Source: Dipodascopsis uninucleata var. uninucleata (lineage: Eukaryota > Ascomycota > Lipomycetes > Lipomycetales > Lipomycetaceae). From it: 64,000 nt of DNA. The stretch covers positions 165,733-229,732 of the forward strand of contig JAJLTO010000018.1 in the NCBI GenBank assembly GCA_030568195.1, in the 5' to 3' direction. Below the pieces are notes generated by a model. It was not told the origin of the DNA, did no database searches, and saw only the letters and a program-made list of their open reading frames with translations. Below, piece by piece: positions 54,300-64,000 of this stretch. Made by a program: the position numbers and the translations under genes. Every line of letters starts with the position of its first letter. The first letter of the stretch is position 1.

Positions 54300-56297
54300 T
54301 TAATCTTCGCTCACTGAAGTCACGTGCTCATCTTGTGCCATTGAGTCTTTAGCCAAGTCAGCATTTTCTTCAGCATTTTCCGCGGTTGATTGAACAGCCC
54401 GCGGAGTTGGCGTCCAGAATTGCTTCCAATCCTGCTCTCTTAGACGGCGTTTAGAGTTCAAAAAAGAGTTGAACTCCATCACCGCCATAGAGGTTTCGAC
54501 CATAGCATGTACTGGTGCACGCTTTGTAGTGTCCGCCTTGATTCCCTTTGATGGTGTAGTAGCATACTTCGCCGGTCGGTCCTGAGGGTCCAAAAAGGTA
54601 TTCGACGAAGCAGTAAAAATCCTAAATATTCTATCTACTGGAACATTGCTGAACTTTGAGACGAGTGAACCTCTTGTACCAAATATAATCTGGCCACTAG
54701 AATCGCTCCTGGAAGAATAAGATGAACTTCCTTTCAGACCGTCGTATTGCATAAAATTTCTTTCTGGTGGTACATACTGCGAGTTTGGATTATTGTTTGT
54801 AATTGGGGCCACTCCCTGGTTTGAGGTGGACATAGACTGGTGATATACTACTGGTCTTTTCTCAAGAGCAAAGTCATTTTCAGTGAAGCCATCATCACGC
54901 GCCTTCTGCTCCCAGTAGTCATCTTTCACTCTGCGGCCATCAACGATCACTAAGCTACCAAATTGTCGGTATATACTTCTTGCAGAGACCAATGCAATTT
55001 GCCGTGATCTGTACGCATATGGCAAATAACTTAGTTCAATTAAAGCTTCTTTATCACTCTGCGTAGCAATTAACTTATATAGAGATCGATTCTTGTTGAA
55101 CAATAAATATGAATCCCTGTAATTCAGCTCTTTTGCACATTCTGTTGCAAGCATAAAAAGCTTGCCACCCCTCTTCGGAAGACTGAAAGTACGCATTCGA
55201 TATTCCCTTCCGCCTAGTAAAACACCGTCTTTATCAACCTTCTTCTCTCCATTAGGATCAGTCTCAGCATCAATATACTCATCTCCTTCGGCATTGAGTT
55301 TTTCGGTAGTATGGTCACTAGACATCTGTGGTTGCGGGAAAACTCGTCCTCTACCACCCGGGCCCACTCTTGGGACACTTGCAGAATAACCGCCACGACC
55401 ACCAGGTGTAAGTGGGACTAATCCGCGCCTTCCTCGTCCTCGGCCAACCCATCGAGATGGTGTAGACGGTGTGCCTCGTCGTCCTCGAGGAATTACGACT
55501 GTCGCATCTTCTTCATCTTCATCATCGTCTTCATCATCGTCTTCATCATCGTCTTCATCTTGATCGTCATCGTCATCTTCATCTTCTTCATTTTGATCGT
55601 GCTCATCTACAGCATCGTCATCGTCATCGTCGTCATTCCCATTCCCATTCTCATTATCAATCTTCTCAGATTGTTTAGAACCATTCCTGTTTCCCAGATC
55701 ATCGTCTGAATCTTTCATATCTGATATAATTGACTCTTCTCTGACTTCATTTTGTCTAGTGTCATCCTTACCGGCGATATAAGATTCATCTATTTCACCT
55801 TCTTCTTTGTCGTCATCATTTTCATCTTTCTCTGACACGTTGCCTCGATCCAGTTTCTCATTATTTGGAAGCTCATCAATTTCACCATCTTCCATATTTT
55901 TTATATAATCATTTTCGCCAATCAGCTCTGAATTCTTCTCGTAGTGATTTATATCATTACTAACATTAATATCATCCGAAAATATATCTATTATCAAAAT
56001 AATTAGACCTGAGACACAGTATTCCCATAGAATAGTAATGATTCACATACCATCTGCATTTACAATAGAGCTTGGGCTTCCAAAATGTTCCTCTAATGCG
56101 TCATCTTCCTCTGCCATAACTTTACTGATTGTTAGTTCTCCATCATCTTCATCCTGTATTATAGGAGTATATGAATGAGAGCGTGATCTTGGGTGCATCG
56201 TCTTCGATCTCTTGCTAGGAGATGAAGCTCCACTTGAGCCCTGCGATCTCTTTAACGGGCTTGCACTACCCCGCGTATCGTCGTTGTCCTCCACCAT
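54300..56297 (-). CDS. RSC7: chromatin-remodelling complex subunit, Rsc7/Swp82 family
   Basis: The exons are 56051-56297 and 54300-55987 (minus strand), giving 644 residues. The intron begins GTATGT and ends GATAATAG; the frame is kept (IVNAD joined to DIFSDD). ATG at 56297 (MVEDNDDTRG) is used, since the open frame further up starts with GTG. The N-terminal 270 residues are low-complexity, with basic Ser/Arg patches, a very long Asp/Glu tract and an RGG-like region (RGRRGTPSTPSRWVGRGRGR). The CRC-subunit domain follows (about 285-400): DKDGVLLGGREYRMRTFSLP, KLFMLATECAKELNYRDSYL, LYKLIATQSDKEAL and VDGRRVKDDYWE. This domain defines Rsc7/Npl6 and Swp82 in the RSC and SWI/SNF remodelling complexes. 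Which complex it joins is not clear. Confidence 0.88.
55499..55640 (-). repeat. trinucleotide-rich tract encoding Asp/Glu
   Basis: Imperfect tandem CATCGT/CTTCAT units inside the Rsc7-like gene, read on the minus strand as GAT, GAC and GAA codons, encode a run of about 45 mostly Asp/Glu residues. Such tracts change length easily. Confidence 0.75.
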
Positions 56298-56901
56298 TGG
56301 AAAAACCACGGCACCTGATACTTTCTTAGTATTATTTATATACTACGGCAGTTGTAAGCGTAACACATGCCATAAAAGGTCATCGTTGACTGTATAAGGA
56401 GCATTCTCAGGAAAATGGTTATTGCATGTAGGTTTTATAATTATGCCCTAATGACTTTATTAACGAGATTGAGCTTATTAGGCATATATGTCTTAAAGTT
56501 TTGCCTAATATCACTGAGTAGCATTGCATATGCTGTGTACTTTCATGTCATCTAATTATACTCCTGTTATCTGGGAGTGACATTCAGAATTGCCGCATAT
56601 TTATTGCGCTCATATGATATTTGTGCCAGATATGCGTAATTATACACTATGGAGATATAGATGTAAGAAATAATGCCAGCTGATAACCAGATTGCAAATT
56701 TTTCTTAACCGGATGTAGCAACCTAACCACAAAAAGCTAGTAAGCTTTCTCCAGCGTGTCGCCAATAGAATTTCACCATGAAAACAATCTCGCCTCTTCC
56801 TCTATCCTATTCTTCAGTGCATATCCACTGATACTTATTTCACTCTTTTTTATCGATATCTAAGGAAATTTCAACAATTTGTTCTCGTTGAAACAGTAAT
56901 C
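56298..56901. other. divergent intergenic region, no gene seen
   Basis: Promoters of the Rsc7-like gene (minus) and the Voa1/Big1 gene (plus). Nothing else recognised. Confidence 0.6.
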
Positions 56902-58143
56902 ATGCTGTTCTCTACTTCTTTCAAGAGTGCTCTTGTAGCATTTGCTTCGTTAAGCTCTGTGTTCGCTTTTGAGGATACGTCTCCTTTGATGCTGTTGTCT
57001 TCAAAGATGTGAGTAGAACTGAATTATAATGATAGAGATATGAAGTTCGGTGATAGATGAAGTATTGCAGTTTTATAGTATTATATTATACATAAGCATT
57101 AATTGCATCTATATTATATTTGGTTATCTTCAGAATTTTTATTATGGACTGTTATTGTTTACGAGCTATCGATATCATGAGAAGAATATGGATGTAGTGT
57201 GGTGGTTGCAGGGATAGCACAAATGTGCACGACTTCTGATAGCGTGTTCGAATATTCATGTTTCATACTATAGATTTATTTGTTTGTCATTGCTTTGTTA
57301 AGTTTCTAATACTGTTTATATAGGACGCCTGAAGTGCATAACCATTTATCGTCCGTTTCCATCTCTTCTGCCGAGCATTTCCATGACTTGGCTAAAAAGT
57401 TGGTTTCTAACTGTCAGGCAGATGCGTACATTGTTGTCTCTCAGCCTGGACTTCATGCTTCTGACTTCTCTGCTACTTCTGAGCACACCACTCCTAACCT
57501 TCGAAAGCTCTTCGATCAAGCTTCTACGTCTTATGCTGTCCGTAATGCTCATGGTGTTTTCGATATTGACAACCTTGAGAAGCATATTGTGGATACCTGG
57601 GGTGCAGACACTGTCGTTGTCGATGCTGCTTCTGATGCCTTTTCCATTTCAGAGTCAAAGCCTCAACTTGTTCACGTGGATTTCCCAGCACTTCCTGTTG
57701 ATTTCACTCGTGCTAATGTTTTGGCTGAAAATGATGCTATGTTGTATTCTATCATGTCTCTTTTGAAGACTGAGAATTATGCTGTCGTCTATGCTTCTTC
57801 TCCTATATCTCGCCCATATATTTCTAAGAGAAGTCCAGTTCCTTACGTTTCTGACTCTGCTTCACCAACTAACACATCTGACTATTACTATCCAACTGGA
57901 ACCATGGGTTATCCAACTGGGTCTATGTATCCTACTATGATTCCGGAAGGTGCTAGAACTGATGGTTCTATTTTTACTAGATATCAGTTTTTTACCCCAG
58001 GAATGTTTATGTCAATTATTGCCTCTGTTATTTTGATCATCATTCTTGGTGTGGCTCTCAAGTCTATCGCCAGCGTTAAGATCTCTTATGATGCATTTGA
58101 GAAAGAGATGGGCCCTCACACTTTGCAGCCAATTAAGAAGTAA
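56902..58143 (+). CDS. ER type I membrane protein, Voa1/Big1 (Ac45-like) family
   Basis: The exons are 56902-57008 and 57324-58143, giving 308 residues. The intron (GTGAGT...TATATAG) is 315 nt, the longest here. A signal peptide (MLFSTSFKSALVAFASLSSVFA) starts the protein. The lumenal part has the Rossmann-like pattern HFHDLAKKLVSNCQADAYIVVSQPGLHASDF. A C-terminal membrane segment (MFMSIIASVILIIILGVALKSI) is followed by the family hallmark VKISYDAFEKEMGPHTLQ and a tail ending in two lysines. In yeast, Voa1 helps assemble the V-ATPase Vo sector in the ER, and Big1 is needed for beta-1,6-glucan synthesis. The C-terminal hallmark is shared by both branches, so I do not choose. Confidence 0.85.
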
Positions 58144-58449
58144 GCTGCATTTTTATGCAAAAAGTTTTAAATCCTACTTCTATTGTGCAGCGGAAGATTC
58201 ATATGCGAATTTATTTATATTATTTTCTGTTTTTGGTTGGTGGTTCACACATAAATACTATACTATTTTTGTTTAATGTTTTCTTATCGTTTTATACATT
58301 TTTCATGGTTTGGGAAAGGGGAGTAGAATAGATTTATTTAAGAGATATTACGAATAGACTTGTTCATGTTAGATGAAGTTGAAATTACATGCATTTTAGT
58401 TCTGTTGTAGCGTTTTAGTATACATTATGTTGACCATCGTTTTCTCATT
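58144..58449. other. convergent intergenic region
   Basis: 3' regions of the Voa1/Big1 and Fip1 genes. No gene seen. Confidence 0.6.
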
Positions 58450-59475
58450 TTAGTAGTTCGAATTTGAGCCACTGTTGTTGCCATAATAATTTCCAGAATT
58501 TCCACTACCATTCATATTCATAGCTTGAGGATAATAACCACCAGCTCCTGTCCCTGTTCCGTAAGCGTTATTATAAGCATTTTGCTGCATGAATGGCATC
58601 GCCATTTGTAGTTGCATCATTTCTTGTATCATTTTATTAGCATCATATTCTTGGCGAAATTTATCCTGGCGCAGACAATATGTAGTCCAAGTAAATTCAT
58701 CGAATCCATAATTGAAATAATCAGTAATATCCGCACCAGGCTTTCGCCATGGTTTATCTTCAAAATTTTCTAGATCAACAGATGTGAGAGGCTTGCCATC
58801 AAGCTCTGGCACTTTACTCAAATCAACGCCTACTTTCTGCGAGGTGCTGAAGTCATTGTTCGCTTCCTCTTCTGCTTCTTTAGGAGCTGTTAGTCAAATT
58901 AAAAGATTGCAGTTCAAATGTCAATAATTACCATTTATATTGGACTGCCCAGTAGCTTTGGCGCTTGATTTGGGTGCCAATCGCATAGAGGAATATGGTG
59001 TTTTCCCAGCTGGAGGATCCACACTTTGGCCAGGTTTAGCCTCTATCACAAACTCAATATCCTACATTTGTCATTAATTAAATCACATCATATAAAATAT
59101 ACGCTGTTGAATTCTGCATACCGAATCTTCGTCGTCATCGTCGTCATTGTCAAAATCATATGCCTTGGATTGATCCTTTTCTGCTGCTGCATCGGCAGCT
59201 TCAGAAAATCCCGGATTATTAACGACACTTGATCTCGGTATATCGATACCAGATCCTAATTGGTCTTCTTCTCCTCCATGGCCTATTTCCATGTTAACTC
59301 TCTAAGATAATCGCAAATATTCATTAAAATCAAGTTTTACCACTGTTGTCATCTGTAGCTTTTCCAAATCGTTAGCTATGAGTAGAAGATAGAGTATTAG
59401 TTGATACGCACCGTCGAGTTTTACTTTCTTAGACGAAGATCCATACAGAAACTCGTCGTCTTCGTCTTCATACAT
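58450..59475 (-). CDS. FIP1: pre-mRNA polyadenylation factor Fip1
   Basis: Five exons on the minus strand: 59412-59475, 59341-59375 (35 nt), 59122-59301, 58932-59061 and 58450-58886, giving 281 residues with the frame kept throughout. The N-terminus is acidic ([21 protein letters not shown]). The Fip1 motif at about residues 175-205 is diagnostic: [20 protein letters not shown]. The C-terminus is Asn/Gly/Tyr-rich ([20 protein letters not shown]). Fip1 links poly(A) polymerase to the cleavage and polyadenylation factor in the nucleus. The Arg-rich tail of metazoan FIP1 is missing, as in yeasts. Exons 1 and 2 rest on splice signals (GTGCGT...CTCATAG and GTAAAA...TCTTAG) and are less certain than the last three. 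Confidence 0.88.
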
Positions 59476-59696
59476 TACTGATTACTTGTTATCAGAGCAG
59501 GTTAGTTCAAAATAACATACTTGGAAGTGGCAAAAACTTCAATAAATATTCTGCTGAGCGTAAGCTATCGGGTCCTTTCGTAAATTTACCCGGTTCAATT
59601 AAATTCTACATATGCTATCAATTGTTTTGCATTTTAACTTCATTATGCTAAAAGACCAAATGTTACAAAATAATGCAATAACGAAATGAGATGACT

Positions 59697-62268
59697 TCAA
59701 ATTTTCGACAACTGAGGGTTTTTTCTCGGCCTACTAACGGTGACTAAGGCATCTCCCTGAGGTCGCATTGCTTGCTCCATTGTCTGCACTTTACTCTTTT
59801 TTAATTTTTTCCCTGCGTCATCTGCTAAAGCCAAAACTCGTACACTAACTGATGAACTGTCTCGCCTGTTCTTACCTTCCCTACGGAAAATTGATATTCT
59901 TTCTACATAATCCCACAGTCTCCCTTCAGGTTTAATTCTAGAAGCTCGAGAAAATCCTCTAGATCTATTACTAGGTTCAGTATCATCATATCTCTTCGGA
60001 AGCCAGTCAGGAGCTAAGGACATCACATCAGGTAGTCTGCCTGACTTTGATCTTCTTATAACTATGATTCCTTCAGCTTCAAACTCTTGGAAGGCAGATC
60101 TAAGCATTTCTTTATTTACAGCCTCAAAATACGACAGATCACCCTGGGCAAAAAAAGTCTTTCCAAGGAGTTGAGCAACGTTCAAGAATTCTTTGATTTC
60201 GACCCATAATGTCTCGGTGTCGTCAATCTGCTGCTTCGTAGAATTACTTGATGCCATCGGAGTCAAAGCGAAAAGTACAACTGATGCAAGCCAGTATCCA
60301 TCGCAAAATGGCCATAATAAAAAGCAATAGAAGTCGAAAAACTCTCTGCCTCTCTTGCGCTCTTCTAGGCTCAGTTCGACAAAACCGTCTTGAGAAAGAC
60401 TGATGACACCCTGGTCTCTGAGAAGCTGAATACTTTCCCAGAAGTTTGCTCGAGTACCACCGGGTTGTTGGCTATAAACAAATTCGCCTGCAAGTAATTT
60501 TGATAGCCAGCGAGCTTTCTCAAAGAGATATTTGATAGGAACTCTTTGCATTACTGGACCTCCTCCTTGTTTTATTTTTGTGTACATTGCGACTGCTATA
60601 ATGGCATCAGAAACAAATAAATGTATTACCATGTTCCTATAATAGCTGAGCTGAAACCTGTCTGCAGCAAAAAACGTTGTCTCCAAAAGAATTCCATTCT
60701 CTCCTGATCTTCCTACTAAGTTACCAAGAACATCTAAAGCGCGGTCCACAACTTGTCTCGTAGTCAACTTTCCAAAATCTGCCACTCTTCCACCTCTCTC
60801 GCGAATGCGAAGACATAGCCATTCAACTCTACTAATCAGTTCGGAATGGCCCACACCTCGACCTCGAAGAGTCAGTAATACCGTTCCTATAAGAGCAGTG
60901 GGCATTACCACAGAGGCCGCATTTATATTTGATAACACCTCGTATCCAAGAGAGCGTAATATACGGATGCGAAGTTCATCGTTTTGAGATACTTTCTCCA
61001 TAGTCAACAAATCACCATTAGCAGGGGTGTATCTCTCCATTTGGAACTGTATAAAAGATTTTAAACTCCAAGAATCGTAAAATCGTACGTCAACTCTCCC
61101 CATACGCAAGGAAAGAACTTCACGTGCACTGAAAAAGTCCTGTAAGTTTTCTTTCTTCTTATCAGATCCTAATAATTCATTCACGTAACTCTCAGTCTCA
61201 ATAACTTTGTCATATTGAGTTGAAACTGGTACTATCCAACAATCGTCTGTTCTTCCTGAAAGTATCGAATCAAAGATAAACTTCAAGATTCCAAATTTTG
61301 GAGGCAGTAACTTTCCTAACCTGGACCTTCCACCTTCGATAAAGCATTCGAAGTTATAACCATTAGATAGTAAAGTGTCTATATATGCCTGTATTAACGC
61401 GCTATATAGCTGATCGTCGCCAAATGATCGTCTAATCCACATAGCACCCAGTTGCTTATCGAGTGAGGTTAGTAAAGGCCCTCAGCTCAAGATTAAATTG
61501 TTTTGATATACTTACATTTAATGCAGAACCTATTACTGCAAAATTGAGATTATCTCCTGCTACCACGGTTGGAAGTGATATTCCCACCTGAAAGCAAATT
61601 GCCTGTATACAGACATAGTCTATATGAGATCTATGGCAAGGTAGAAATATTAAACTTTGATTCTTTTTAGCTGCCTCTGATGCTATGGTCTTCAGCTTTA
61701 CTATCTCTTCAGCATTCACATGAACGCCTTGATTGTATGTACGTCCTAAGATTTGCATTACTATATAGTATGCGATACGAAGTATATGTTTATGTTCAAA
61801 TTTGCAGATCATATTATCTGTTTGCTTTGCTGCAATACCTTGAAGCCAGTGAATTATCTGGGTCTTCCTATGTTCCCGTGTATCCTGATCCAGATAGCAC
61901 CAAGGCGCGATCTCATTGACGTATTTCTCAGCTAGACTTGTTATCCTGTTCTGTAGTAACAAGTTCGATAGTACCTTTTTTTTCATATCTTCGGTGAATC
62001 CATGATAGCATATCTCTTTACCAACATAGTTTTCATATGATCGATACGAAAGACCAACTATATGCTTTCCTATATCTCTCAGAAAAGTCACAGGAGCTTC
62101 ACGAAAATGTGTCACGCTGGACGTAAGATTTCTAGTAGAAGTTTCAGTTTCAGGCGATTGATCGGCCATGGTAGGATCTAACTTAATCGACCCCTCTCGA
62201 ATACCTTCCAATATATTCAAGTCATCTTGCTGTAGTAGATCGACATCTAGTGGATTCTTACGAGGCAT
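59697..62268 (-). CDS. PlsB/GNPAT-like glycerol-3-phosphate or DHAP acyltransferase, C-terminal SKI
   Basis: The exons are 61516-62268 and 59697-61454 (minus strand), giving 836 residues. The intron (GTAAGT...CGATAAG) joins GSALN to QLGAMWIRRSFGDD. The acyltransferase blocks are in order: block I CHRSHIDY (HX4D, about residue 212), LPTVVAGDNLNF, block II GAMWIRRSFGDD, block III FIEGGRSRLGK, and block IV WIVPVSTQYD. This is the arrangement of bacterial PlsB and animal GNPAT, not of the yeast Gat1/Gat2 enzymes. It would acylate glycerol-3-phosphate or dihydroxyacetone phosphate, the first step of glycerolipid or ether-lipid synthesis. The protein ends in SKI, a near-match to PTS1; animal GNPAT is peroxisomal. 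The C-terminal 350 residues are helical and end in a basic patch. Confidence 0.87.
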
Positions 62269-62865
62269 TTCGTTTTCTTCGGAGCTATAGAGTGTTCAAA
62301 ATTGCGTTGATTGTAAGTAAATCAGATTGGTTAGGCAATAGTTATCTGGGGAAGTAGATCATCTTTTTTACCCTAATCCATACTACTGGGAGTTTACTTA
62401 TAAAATTACAAAGCTTTTAGATGCAACCCATCTTACATTATTATCGAAATATAAAATTATAACCATTTTTATAATACATTAATTTACCGTTATACATAAT
62501 TTGAGAAAGTTTTATAATCGGTTTCCTGCAGCTGAGAAGTAGGATTTTATAGATTGATATGATATTTTTATCGTTTATGTAAGAACTGACTTGTAGAGTA
62601 GCAAAACTTTCCAAAAGCTTATTTCTAAGTGGATAAATTTATTGTTTGGTAACTCTGAAAGTACGATATTCAGGCTCGCTTTATTTAGTATGCAAACAGT
62701 AGTGCAATATTCATTTCTAAGGCACCGGTTCAATTTTAGTGCTTTTCTTCTAATGTACTAGGTGGTGTGATAGATGTTTAGTTTGAACTTATTTAACCGT
62801 TGTGGCACTCTATTTAGTAGTTTTTGCTTATTTCCGATTATATCTTGAGCAATTTCTGCCACTTA
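62269..62865. other. intergenic, no gene seen
   Basis: Promoter of the acyltransferase gene, then AT-rich sequence up to the copia relic. Nothing recognised. Confidence 0.6.
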
Positions 62866-63277
62866 TGTTTTAACCTTTTAACTCCAGCGCACAGCTCGTT
62901 TTCGAGATAGGACAGAGATCAATCATCCTCTTTAGATCTAACGGTTGGCATGATGAACTTTGGAATGAGTCTACTCTACTAATTGTGCTGTTTATTAGTC
63001 GTGTATTCAGCTATTTTACTCTAACTGCCTCATAGGAAGTTATCTTCCTTTTTTTATATGTAAGAAAGACTGTGTTTTGTTTGTGTAACAGTTACATAAA
63101 CAACGCCTGCCTCATATTCTATTCAACATTTGAGTTTAGTTTCATCTTAATAACAACGCTTAATTATCCTAAGCGATCTCTCTAGCACTTAGCCGCTTCT
63201 GTATCATACAGCTGAATATCCAACTTTTGAGAGTTACCAAACACAAAATTTGTCTTTTCAAATTTATGTCTCCAACA
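62866..63277 (-). repeat. copia LTR (3' LTR of relic B)
   Basis: 412 bp, TGTTTTAACC...TCTCCAACA on the plus strand. It shares long blocks with 63543-63918 (ACTCCAGCGCAC..CTCGTTTTC, AGATCTAACGG.(A)GGCATGA.GAACTTTGG, TGTTTATTAGTCGT.TATTCAGC, CTTTTCAAATTTATG). Confidence 0.8.
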
Positions 63278-63354
63278 CGCATCATAACTTGAAAAGGTGA
63301 ACAGGATGTTAAGCATAATCCAAATATAGTTGCTCTAACCTAAGAAATAGACAT

Positions 63355-63540
63355 TAACATACACTAATCATTTTGTTCAATTCACTGAATCTTTGGTGAG
63401 GTAATGCCTTCGTCAGCATGTCTGCTGCCATATTCTCTGAAGGCATATATTCAACCTTAATTGTTCATTCCAGTATTCTATCTCTTATTAGTAAATCATT
63501 TGCATGAATGTGTTTGGTTCTACGATTAATGACGTCAGTT
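63355..63540 (-). pseudogene. copia RNase H C-terminal fragment
   Basis: The minus-strand frame reads NRRTKHIHANDLLIRDRILE, a stop, then TIKVEYMPSENMAADMLTKA and LPHQRFSELN before the natural stop at 63355. The KHI...IRDR...VEYMPSENMAADMLTKALP pattern is the hallmark end of Ty1/copia pol. The internal stop (TGA) and the missing upstream part make it a pseudogene. Confidence 0.85.
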
Positions 63541-63542
63541 TC

Positions 63543-63918
63543 TGTTTTAATCTCTTGACTCCAGCGCACGTCTCGTTTTCAAAATAGGACAGAGACCCAT
63601 CTTCCTCTTCAATAGCCTTAGATCTAACGGTAGGCATGACGAACTTTGGGATGAGCCTTTACTACTAATTGTACTGTTTATTAGTCGTATATTCAGCTTC
63701 TAACTACCTCACAGAAATTTTTCTACTCCTTTATATATCTAGGGTTCCACACTCATACCCTTTTCACTACAGAGATTACACAGAGACATCTTATATTGTC
63801 AACGTTAAATATCCCTACCCTTCAAGCTTAAGCCACTCTACTCCACATCATTTAATATTCACTTTGAGAGTTACTGAAAAAAAAATAAAATTGTCTTTTC
63901 AAATTTATGTTTCCAACA
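63543..63918 (-). repeat. copia LTR (5' LTR of relic B or a nested solo LTR)
   Basis: 376 bp, TGTTTTAATC...TTTCCAACA on the plus strand. It is shorter than its partner through an internal deletion. It abuts the RNase H fragment within two bases, with no primer-binding site between. Confidence 0.75.
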
Positions 63919-64000
63919 CCAACACTTTCACTCTCCAGTATATCTATTATATGTAATTTAGAAAGTTACCCGAATACCAAATTATCTTCCATAATTGTAT

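Larger units (their letters stand above)
62866..63918 (-). mobile_element. decayed Ty1/copia element B: two LTRs around an RNase H tail
   Basis: Two related direct repeats (62866-63277 and 63543-63918), each bounded by TG...CA on the plus strand (TGTTTTAA...TCCAACA), flank a 186-bp remnant of the copia RNase H C-terminus read on the minus strand. The order is 5' LTR, RNase H tail, 3' LTR in minus orientation, so almost all of gag and pol was lost between the 5' LTR and RNase H. No matching 5-bp target-site duplication is seen outside the LTRs (ACTTA on the left, CCAAC on the right). The element cannot move. Confidence 0.8.

Noticed and set aside
55469-55678. His/Leu-rich plus-strand ORF
   Set aside because: Antisense shadow of the Asp/Glu repeat in the Rsc7-like gene.
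1-64000. tRNA, rRNA and CRISPR arrays
   Set aside because: By eye, the GTTCGA-type T-loop matches I noticed lie in coding sequence or lack any cloverleaf context, and no regularly spaced repeats were found. A tRNAscan-SE and Infernal run would settle small RNAs, including snoRNAs, which cannot be judged by eye.

Overview
The window is nuclear DNA from an AT-rich, intron-containing fungus, most likely an ascomycete. Signs of this are the SUR7/PalI, Voa1/Big1, Rsc7 (CRC-subunit) and DUF3020 families, a Zn2Cys6 regulator and a hybrid histidine kinase. Introns are short (about 36-180 nt, one near 315 nt). They begin GTAAGT or GTATGT and carry a CTAAT/CTAAC branch site about 8-20 nt before the acceptor. 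Several genes (XAP5, Par14-type parvulin, PlsB/GNPAT-type acyltransferase, cytochrome-b5/acyl-CoA dehydrogenase fusion) are absent from baker's yeast. A Taphrinomycotina-like or early-branching ascomycete is my best guess, but the sequence alone does not prove it. I saw no tRNA, rRNA or CRISPR. Many open frames begin with TTG or GTG because the true start lies downstream or in a small upstream exon, so I rebuilt exon structures from splice signals and frame continuity.

Region by region. 1-14 kb: the tail of an MFS anion symporter, a Zn2Cys6 regulator, a Srk1/Rck2-type kinase, a secreted tannase/feruloyl-esterase-family enzyme, a decayed Ty1/copia relic and a cytochrome-b5/acyl-CoA dehydrogenase ending in a PTS1-like ARL. 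Apart from the kinase and the relic, this could be a plant-ester catabolic neighbourhood. 14-20 kb: a small spliced membrane protein of unknown function, a conserved fungal C-terminal-membrane protein and a DCAF7/WDR68 WD40 protein. 21-34 kb: a hybrid histidine kinase, ribose-5-phosphate isomerase, XAP5, a SAPS-family phosphatase subunit, nucleoporin Nup49 and a Par14 parvulin. 34-47 kb: an F-box/LRR protein, a patatin-type lipase, a CPA2 cation/H+ antiporter, an unknown serine-rich protein, an alpha/beta hydrolase and a SUR7-family protein. 48-62 kb: a DUF3020 protein, a homeodomain protein, an Rsc7-like remodeller subunit, a Voa1/Big1 protein, Fip1 and a PlsB/GNPAT-like acyltransferase. 62.9-63.9 kb: a second copia relic, with two LTRs flanking only the last part of RNase H.

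Most of the window is ordinary housekeeping gene space. The points most worth a second look are: a homeodomain whose normally invariant Asn51 is Glu; the b5-dehydrogenase with a predicted peroxisomal signal; the acyltransferase ending in SKI; two relics of one copia family; several very small exons (14, 18, 18 and 35 nt); and an overlapping CRE/AP-1/E-box cluster. I did not find a clearly new multi-gene system.
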